A DNA stretch of 64,000 nucleotides from Clostridiales bacterium (lineage in GTDB: Bacteria > Bacillota > Clostridia > Oscillospirales > Oscillospiraceae), in assembly GCA_004557075.1 (NCBI GenBank), contig SFEX01000002.1, positions 28,146 to 92,145 on the forward strand. Reading direction: 5' to 3'. Positions 58,704 through 64,000 of this stretch are shown here, one piece after another; position 1 is the stretch's first letter, and each line of letters opens with the position of its first letter. The notes under the pieces are model-generated. The model ran no database searches, had not been told where the DNA came from, and saw only the letters and a list, made by a program, of their open reading frames with translations. The translations under genes and the position numbers were made by a program.

Positions 58704-60463
58704 ATGGCAAGTTCCTCCTCTGAAAGCTGGCTCAGGGCGATCTGACGGTAGACCTCACACGACTTGAGCAGCTCCTTATGCGTGCCCATGCCGACGACTT
58801 TTCCCTCGTCAAGAACAACTATCCTGTCCGCGCCCATTATTGTGCCGATGCGCTGGGCGACGATGAGCTTGGTCTTGCCCTCGGTCTCCGCCTTGAGAGC
58901 GTCGCGCAGCTCGCGGTCTGTCTTAAAGTCAAGAGCGGAGAAGGTATCGTCGAATATAAGTATCTCCGCATCGCGGCAAAGCGCTCTGGCAATGGACAGA
59001 CGCTGCTTCTGCCCGCCGGAGAAGTTCGTGCCGCCGCGAGCCATGTGTGCCTCCGTCCCGTCCTCAAGCTTGGACACGAAATCGGACGAGCGCGATATCT
59101 CGATAGCCTTGTCGAGCTTTTCGGGCTCGGCGTTTGCGCCGAAGGCGACGTTATCGGCAATCGTTCCGGAGAACATGACAGCTTTCTGGGACACATAGCT
59201 TATTTTACCGTACAGCGTGTCGAGGTCATAGTCTCTGACGTTAATGCCGTCAATAAGCACTTCGCCCTCGCTGACATCATAAAACCTCGGTATGAGGTTG
59301 ACGAGCGTGGTCTTGCCGGAGCCGGTGGAGCCGATAAACGCGACAGTCTCGCCCCTGTGAGCCTTGAAGCTCACGTCGCTGAGCGCTTTGCCGCTGCCGC
59401 CGGGGTATACAAAGCTCACATCCCGGAACTCAAGCTCGCCTTTTACGTCGCCGGAGTCTGTCAGGCTTCCGCTGACGACCTTAGGATTCGTCTCAAGCAC
59501 CTCGAGTATTCGCTTTGCCGCCTCGAGCGCTCGGGGCAGGACTATGGCTACCATGACAATCAGAAGGAAGGACATGATGACCTGCATGGCGTATGACATG
59601 AACACTATCATGTCCGCAAAAACATCGACCCTCGCCGCGACGGAAGCCATGGATTCGACGGCGATAGAGTTTATGAGCACCGCACCTATCCAGTAGATGG
59701 ACATGCTCAGGCAGTTCATACTCAGGCTCATAAAGGGGCTGAGCATAGTCATTGTGCGGTTGGCAAAGAGCTGATTTTCAAGAAGCTCGGTATTGGCTTT
59801 CCTGAATTTCTTCTCCTGATAGTCCTCCGCGTTATATGCTCTGACAACGCGGATGCCGGTCAGATTTTCGCGCGCTGACTGGTTGAGCGCGTCCTGCAGC
59901 CACTGCACCTTGCGGAACTTCGGGAAGGTAAGTATTATCGCGATGCTGAGGATGACTATGAGTATCGCAACGGTGATCGCGGTCGCAAGAGACCACTGCC
60001 ATGCCTTGCCCGCAATTTTCATGACCGCCCATACCGCCATGGTGGGCGCTTTAATGACGACCTGCATGGAGATAACGATGAGCATCTGCACCTGGGTAAC
60101 GTCGTTTGTCGAGCGGGTTATAAGGCTTGCGGTGGAAAACGAGTTGATCTCCTCAAGAGAAAAGCTCTCGACCTTGTTGAACATTTCTGCTCTGAGGGAT
60201 TTTGAAAATCTGGCAGCGATGCGGGCGGCAAGGAAGCATACGATTATTGAGGACACGAGGCTTCCCAGCGAGCACAGCAGCATCATGCCGCCGGCGCTCC
60301 AGATATCGCCCATTTGGCTGCCGGAGGTCTCAACCAGAGTTGTTATCTCCGACATATAGTCGGGCAGTTTAAGGTCAAGATAAACCTGTGCGACTATAAA
60401 CACGAGGCTTATCAGAAAATATATCCAGTCTTTGAGTTTAAGGTATCTAAGCAGCTTTATCAT
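58700..60463 (-). CDS. ABC exporter subunit with degenerate catalytic site
   Basis: 587 aa, six TM helices then ATPase: Walker A GSTGSGKTT, signature FSGGQKQR and Walker B ILIFDDTFSALD. Here the catalytic Glu is Asp, and the H-loop reads VAQRIGTI, with Gln for His. Both changes are those seen in the non-hydrolysing half of heterodimeric exporters. Its ATG overlaps the plsC stop, and its stop overlaps the start of the second subunit, so the two are made in equal amounts. The substrate is unknown; operon neighbours include an acyltransferase. Confidence 0.93.
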   Translation of the reverse strand: MIKLLRYLKLKDWIYFLISLVFIVAQVYLDLKLPDYMSEITTLVETSGSQMGDIWSAGGMMLLCSLGSLVSSIIVCFLAARIAARFSKSLRAEMFNKVESFSLEEINSFSTASLITRSTNDVTQVQMLIVISMQVVIKAPTMAVWAVMKIAGKAWQWSLATAITVAILIVILSIAIILTFPKFRKVQWLQDALNQSARENLTGIRVVRAYNAEDYQEKKFRKANTELLENQLFANRTMTMLSPFMSLSMNCLSMSIYWIGAVLINSIAVESMASVAARVDVFADMIVFMSYAMQVIMSFLLIVMVAIVLPRALEAAKRILEVLETNPKVVSGSLTDSGDVKGELEFRDVSFVYPGGSGKALSDVSFKAHRGETVAFIGSTGSGKTTLVNLIPRFYDVSEGEVLIDGINVRDYDLDTLYGKISYVSQKAVMFSGTIADNVAFGANAEPEKLDKAIEISRSSDFVSKLEDGTEAHMARGGTNFSGGQKQRLSIARALCRDAEILIFDDTFSALDFKTDRELRDALKAETEGKTKLIVAQRIGTIMGADRIVVLDEGKVVGMGTHKELLKSCEVYRQIALSQLSEEELAI

Positions 60464-61311
60464 TTATTTGAACGACGATCCTCCTTCTGCGCTTCTTCGT
60501 CAAGCTTTGCCTGTATCGCGTTTCTGGCGATCTCGGCAGTCTCTTTTGTCTTGTGGGTCTTAACGTAATCGGCGTCTATGACCTTGATTATGTCGATATA
60601 GACCTTTGTTTTCCTAAGCGGGAAATTATGCTGAATATTCTCCGTGTTTCTCATAGCAACGCACACGACCGGCACTCCCGCTTTCTGGGCGATCTTGAAC
60701 GAGCCGGCATGGAAGGGGAGAAGCTTATCTTCATGGCTCCTTGTGCCCTCCGGGTATATTGCGACCGAGGCGTAGTCGCGGTTTATATACTCTGTCGCCT
60801 GCTTTATGGTCTTGAGCGCTTCTCTGTTGTTCTCCCTGTCAAGGGACATATAGCCGCACTTGTGCATGACCCTGCCCGCAATGGGGATCTTGTAGTTTCC
60901 GGCCTTGGAAACATAGACAAGCTCCTCCTCGGGAAGTCCGACGATGAAGGTTATGGGGTCAAAATATGAGCGGTGGTTTGAGACCATGAGATAGCGGCTG
61001 TCCTTTGGGATAAGCTCGCGGCCTGTGACCTCGATATCCACGCGGCCGTAGAAGCAGAGCGCATGAAGCACCTCATGCAGATGCCAGTCCCAGAACTTCG
61101 ACGGCTTCTCCTGCGGCTTGTCAAACCTTATAAAAGCCTCCGTGGCGGCGAGCATCGTAAGGGCATACGCAAGATGCGAACCGAAAAAATATTCTAAGAA
61201 GCGCAGCATCATAAATCCGCCGAGCTTCGCGCCCTTGTAGCCGCAGTTGGCAAACAGAGCGCTCAAAACAGAGCCGACAGCTCCAATCATGGCAAATATC
61301 CTAATCAGCAT
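60460..61311 (-). CDS. plsC: 1-acyl-sn-glycerol-3-phosphate acyltransferase (PlsC-like)
   Basis: 283 aa. Two N-terminal hydrophobic segments then the acyltransferase motifs in order: NHRSYFDPI (NHxxxxD), GYMSLDR, AIYPEGTRS and a final PVVCVAMRNT. It esterifies the sn-2 position to make phosphatidic acid at the inner face of the membrane. First gene of the operon plsC-ABC-ABC-SDR-kinase on the minus strand, with promoter TTGGAA, 16 bases, TAAAAT at 61347-61374. GGAG precedes the ATG. Confidence 0.92.
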   Translation of the reverse strand: MLIRIFAMIGAVGSVLSALFANCGYKGAKLGGFMMLRFLEYFFGSHLAYALTMLAATEAFIRFDKPQEKPSKFWDWHLHEVLHALCFYGRVDIEVTGRELIPKDSRYLMVSNHRSYFDPITFIVGLPEEELVYVSKAGNYKIPIAGRVMHKCGYMSLDRENNREALKTIKQATEYINRDYASVAIYPEGTRSHEDKLLPFHAGSFKIAQKAGVPVVCVAMRNTENIQHNFPLRKTKVYIDIIKVIDADYVKTHKTKETAEIARNAIQAKLDEEAQKEDRRSNK

Positions 61312-61729
61312 TTCTTATCTCCTTAATTTATACATATATAAACATTATTTTATCACGAGTTTGCGATTTTCCAATATGCCAAATATAAAATTTGAAGTAA
61401 TTTTCAGTTTGTTAACATCTTCAACGGATTTTTGGCAAATCTCATATAAACGCCGAAAATGAAAAGCATTTTGTCTGCTATTTCGCAAACTTTGATTAAG
61501 AACAGGCCAAGTCCGTCAACCAAATATCAAAGTTTTTATCGCACGAAGTGCATTTTTGTTTGTTTTGCACACCTTGAGCGAATTATTCTCCCATCTTTCG
61601 TAAAATTTGATAAATTTGTTGAATTTGACCGAAATAGTGAGCGCTTTTAATTGATTTTTCGCGCGCGATAGTATAAAATACATAAACAGTCCATAAATAC
61701 ATTTAATTTTTATTAGGAGTGAGTTTATT
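61312..61729. promoter_or_regulatory. Divergent AT-rich intergenic region
   Basis: About 420 bases. Minus strand: TTGGAA (61374-61369), 16 bases, TAAAAT (61352-61347) for plsC. Plus strand: a -35-like TTGATT (61651) and TATAAA (61672) with a short 15-base spacer for hppA. Between them are poor-quality AT runs with no convincing ORF, hairpin or repeat. Confidence 0.5.
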
Positions 61730-63724
61730 ATGGAATCTCTAATGTACCTGGCTCCTGCTCTTGCGATTGTCGCACTGCTGTTTGCCATCTACAAGATATC
61801 ATTCGTTTCCAAGCAGGCTGCGGGCACAGACCGCATGAAGGAGATAGCCGCCTCCATCAATGAGGGCGCAAAGGCTTTCCTTTTTGCCGAGTACAAGATC
61901 CTTGCGATCTTCATCGTTGTCCTCTTCCTCGCTATCGGCCTGTTCCTCGGTGAGGATAGCTGGGTCACCGCAGTGTGCTTCCTCTGCGGCGCTCTGTTCT
62001 CCATTCTCGCCGGCTATGTCGGAATGAACGTTGCAACCAAGGCTAACGTCCGTACCGCGAATGCCGCACGAGAGAGCGGCATGAACAAGGCTCTGTCCAT
62101 CGCCTTCTCCGGCGGCTCTGTCATGGGCATGTGCGTCGTAGGTCTCGGCCTTCTCGGCGCATCCGTTCTGTACATGATCATCGGCAAGCTGAGCGTTCTG
62201 TTCGGCTTCTCCCTCGGCGCTTCCTCCATCGCGCTGTTCGCGCGTGTCGGAGGCGGTATCTACACCAAGGCTGCTGACGTCGGAGCAGACCTCGTCGGTA
62301 AGGTCGAGGCAGGCATCCCCGAGGATGACCCCCGCAACCCCGCAGTCATCGCCGATAACGTCGGCGACAACGTCGGCGACGTTGCAGGCATGGGCGCAGA
62401 CCTCTTTGAGAGCTATGTCGGCGCTATCATCTCCGCAATGACCCTCGGCGCGGTTGCAGTCTCCGGCAGCAACGGCGTTATCTTCCCCCTCGTCATCGCC
62501 GCCTGCGGCATCCTCGCATCCGTTATCGCGACCTTCTTTGTCCGCGGCAGCGAGGGCGCAAACCCCCACAAGGCGCTCAAGATGGGCTCCTATGTTTCTG
62601 CACTGCTCGTTGTCATTGCAGCTCTTGTATTCAGCAAGGTAATGCTTAATGGCTTCGGCTACGCTATCGCCATCATCTCCGGCCTCGTTGTCGGCCTCGT
62701 TATCGGCATCGTCACCGAGGTTTACACCTCCGGCGACTACAAGTTCGTCAAGAAGATTGCCCAGCAGTCTGAGACCGGTTCCGCTACGACCATCATCTCC
62801 GGCACCGCAGTCGGCATGATGTCCACCTGGATCCCCGTAGTTCTCATCTGCGTCGGCATATTCCTCGCTTACAGGTTCGCGGGCATCTACGGCATCGCCC
62901 TCGCGGCAGTAGGTATGCTCTCCACCACCGGCATCACCGTCGCCGTTGACGCATACGGCCCCATCGCCGACAATGCGGGCGGCATCGCTGAGATGAGCGG
63001 TCTGGATCACTCCGTCCGCGAGATCACCGATAAGCTCGACGCTGTCGGCAACACCACCGCTGCAATGGGCAAGGGCTTCGCGATCGGCTCCGCCGCGCTC
63101 ACCGCTCTGGCTCTGTTCGTATCCTTCACCCAGGCCACCGGCCTTACCGCAGACGCTGTCGCACTCACAAGCCCCAACGTTGTTATCGGTCTGCTCATCG
63201 GCGGCATGCTCCCCTTCGTGTTCTCCGCAATGACCATGGACTCCGTTTCCAAGGCTGCTTACAGCATGATCGAGGAGGTTCGCCGTCAGTTCCGTGAGAT
63301 CCCCGGCGTCATGGAAGGCACCACCAAGCCCGACTACAAGACCTGCGTTGCCATCTCTACCACCTCCGCTCTGAAAGAGATGCTCGTTCCCGGTATCATG
63401 GCAGTTGTCGTTCCTCTGCTTGTCGGAATCGTTCTCGGCTCCACCGCTCTTGCGGGTCTGCTGGCCGGCTCTCTCGTTTCCGGCGTTATGCTGGCAATGT
63501 TCATGTCCAACGCCGGCGGCGCATGGGATAACGCGAAGAAGTACATAGAGGAAGGCAACCACGGCGGCAAGGGCTCCGAGGCTCACAAGGCTGCTGTTGT
63601 CGGCGACACTGTCGGCGACCCCTTCAAGGATACCTCCGGTCCTTCTATCAACATTCTCATCAAGCTCATGACCGTTGTCTCCACCGTTTTCGCAGCGATT
63701 TTCACCGTCAACGGCCTGTTCTGA
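61730..63724 (+). CDS. hppA: K+-dependent membrane-bound pyrophosphatase
   Basis: 664 aa, about sixteen TM helices. Catalytic acid-rich loops are present: GGIYTKAADVGADLVGKVE (the DxxxDxxxKxE signature), IPEDDPRNPAVIADNVGDNVGD, and near the end VGDTVGDPFKDTSGPS. GNTTAAMGKG carries Ala where K+-independent enzymes have Lys, so it is K+-stimulated. Such enzymes pump Na+ or both Na+ and H+ using PPi, an ATP-sparing device common in anaerobes. ATG follows TTAGGAGTG. Its upstream and downstream neighbours are unrelated. Confidence 0.97.
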   Translation: MESLMYLAPALAIVALLFAIYKISFVSKQAAGTDRMKEIAASINEGAKAFLFAEYKILAIFIVVLFLAIGLFLGEDSWVTAVCFLCGALFSILAGYVGMNVATKANVRTANAARESGMNKALSIAFSGGSVMGMCVVGLGLLGASVLYMIIGKLSVLFGFSLGASSIALFARVGGGIYTKAADVGADLVGKVEAGIPEDDPRNPAVIADNVGDNVGDVAGMGADLFESYVGAIISAMTLGAVAVSGSNGVIFPLVIAACGILASVIATFFVRGSEGANPHKALKMGSYVSALLVVIAALVFSKVMLNGFGYAIAIISGLVVGLVIGIVTEVYTSGDYKFVKKIAQQSETGSATTIISGTAVGMMSTWIPVVLICVGIFLAYRFAGIYGIALAAVGMLSTTGITVAVDAYGPIADNAGGIAEMSGLDHSVREITDKLDAVGNTTAAMGKGFAIGSAALTALALFVSFTQATGLTADAVALTSPNVVIGLLIGGMLPFVFSAMTMDSVSKAAYSMIEEVRRQFREIPGVMEGTTKPDYKTCVAISTTSALKEMLVPGIMAVVVPLLVGIVLGSTALAGLLAGSLVSGVMLAMFMSNAGGAWDNAKKYIEEGNHGGKGSEAHKAAVVGDTVGDPFKDTSGPSINILIKLMTVVSTVFAAIFTVNGLF

Positions 63725-63757
63725 GAACAGAATAAACTATATCCACACAAAACAAAT

Positions 63758-63795
63758 CCCCGAAAACCAATGGTTTTCGGGGACTTTACTTTTCT
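63758..63795 (+). terminator. Terminator of hppA
   Basis: Perfect 11-bp stem CCCCGAAAACC/GGTTTTCGGGG with a 3-base loop; the following T tract is interrupted (ACTTTACTTTTCT). Confidence 0.65.
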
Positions 63796-63902
63796 GGGGG
63801 CTTGTGCATTAACAGTTATCTAATATTTTGTTAACAAAATGCATGGCGAAATGTTGTATAATTATCAAGTAAGTTTCCAAGCACACTGAAACGGAGTTTG
63901 AT

Positions 63903-64000
63903 ATGCTAAAGAAAAAAATGAAGTCCATATTGGCGTTTGCGCTGGCACTTATGGTTACGATGAGCGCCATGTTCTCCGCAATGCCGCTCTCGGCGTTTGC
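63903..64000 (+). CDS. Secreted protein, N-terminal signal peptide only
   Basis: The window ends after 32 codons. The visible part starts MLKKKMKSILAFALALMVTMS and ends ...PLSAFA, a full Sec signal peptide with an AFA-type cleavage site at the very edge, much like the signal peptide of the S15-SLH protein (about 20 kb upstream). CGGAG lies six bases before the ATG, and an extended -10 (TTGTATAAT) stands at 63854-63862. Only the secreted nature can be stated; SLH repeats may follow outside the window. Confidence 0.75.
   Translation, partial: MLKKKMKSILAFALALMVTMSAMFSAMPLSAF

Noticed and set aside
61799..63586. A 595-codon open frame on the minus strand opposite hppA
   Set aside because: The translation is dominated by D, E, G, A and C without domain patterns, and it mirrors hppA codon use.
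1..64000. CRISPR arrays, tRNA or rRNA genes, insertion sequences with inverted ends
   Set aside because: I looked for regularly spaced repeats, cloverleaf-type sequence with TTCGA arms and transposase motifs on both strands and found none that could be supported.

Overview
The window looks like a chromosome segment from a GC-rich member of the class Clostridia, probably the Oscillospirales/Ruminococcaceae group. This is inferred from gene content and style: strong AGGAGG ribosome binding sites, T-box, FMN and manganese riboswitches, a DnaD/DnaI-type replication pair, an SLH-anchored exoprotein, a SpoVB-like flippase, a Rrf2-NifS-IscU cluster and a membrane pyrophosphatase. The genus cannot be fixed from the sequence. 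Most of the window is dense, ordinary core genome. The one clearly foreign stretch is a small, lower-GC, decaying island around 2.5-5.5 kb, next to ychF.

Layout. 0-2.5 kb: end of hpt, then ftsH. 2.5-5.5 kb: small ORF plus a serine recombinase (minus strand), degraded gene remnants and a possible small transcript. 5.5-12.7 kb: ychF and a TRIC-type channel, a P-type cation ATPase behind a Mn2+ (yybP-ykoY) riboswitch, T-box-controlled thrS and a LURP-one protein. 12.7-16.7 kb (minus): a polar amino acid ABC importer (SBP, permease, ATPase) with a DapF-like epimerase and a second SBP that appears circularly permuted. 16.8-19.0 kb: Rrf2 regulator, NifS, IscU. 19-23.6 kb: a TIGR00300 (ornithine cyclodeaminase-type) protein and a secreted S15 peptidase with three SLH repeats. 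23.6-29.4 kb: rsmE, a MATE pump, two small XRE regulators, DUF2804, and the DnaC/DnaI-like and DnaD-like proteins. 29.6-41 kb: U32 protein, maf, mreC, mreD, PBP2, a methylglyoxal-synthase-like protein lacking key residues, hisS, aspS, comM. 41.0-41.6 kb: a probable structured non-coding RNA on the minus strand.

41.6-49.4 kb: thiI-cinA, a lipoprotein, a DMT transporter, a SLOG protein, an FMN riboswitch with ribU, a SpoVB-like flippase and a cytidylate-kinase-like protein. 49.4-52.3 kb (minus): ArsR, P1B metal ATPase and a HAD phosphatase, with a recognisable SmtB/CadC-type operator. 52.4-55.6 kb: LexA-like S24 repressor, a small membrane protein, an M20 amidohydrolase and a TIM-barrel protein. 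55.6-61.3 kb (minus): a tightly overlapping operon of PlsC, a heterodimeric ABC exporter with one degenerate ATP site, an SDR and a small kinase. 61.7 kb to the end: K+-dependent membrane pyrophosphatase and the first codons of a secreted protein.

The most unusual items are the permuted solute-binding protein and its importer/epimerase operon, the unassigned structured RNA at 41.1-41.4 kb, and the methylglyoxal-synthase-like protein with altered active-site positions. I did not find a CRISPR array, an obvious phage-defence locus, rRNA or tRNA genes.
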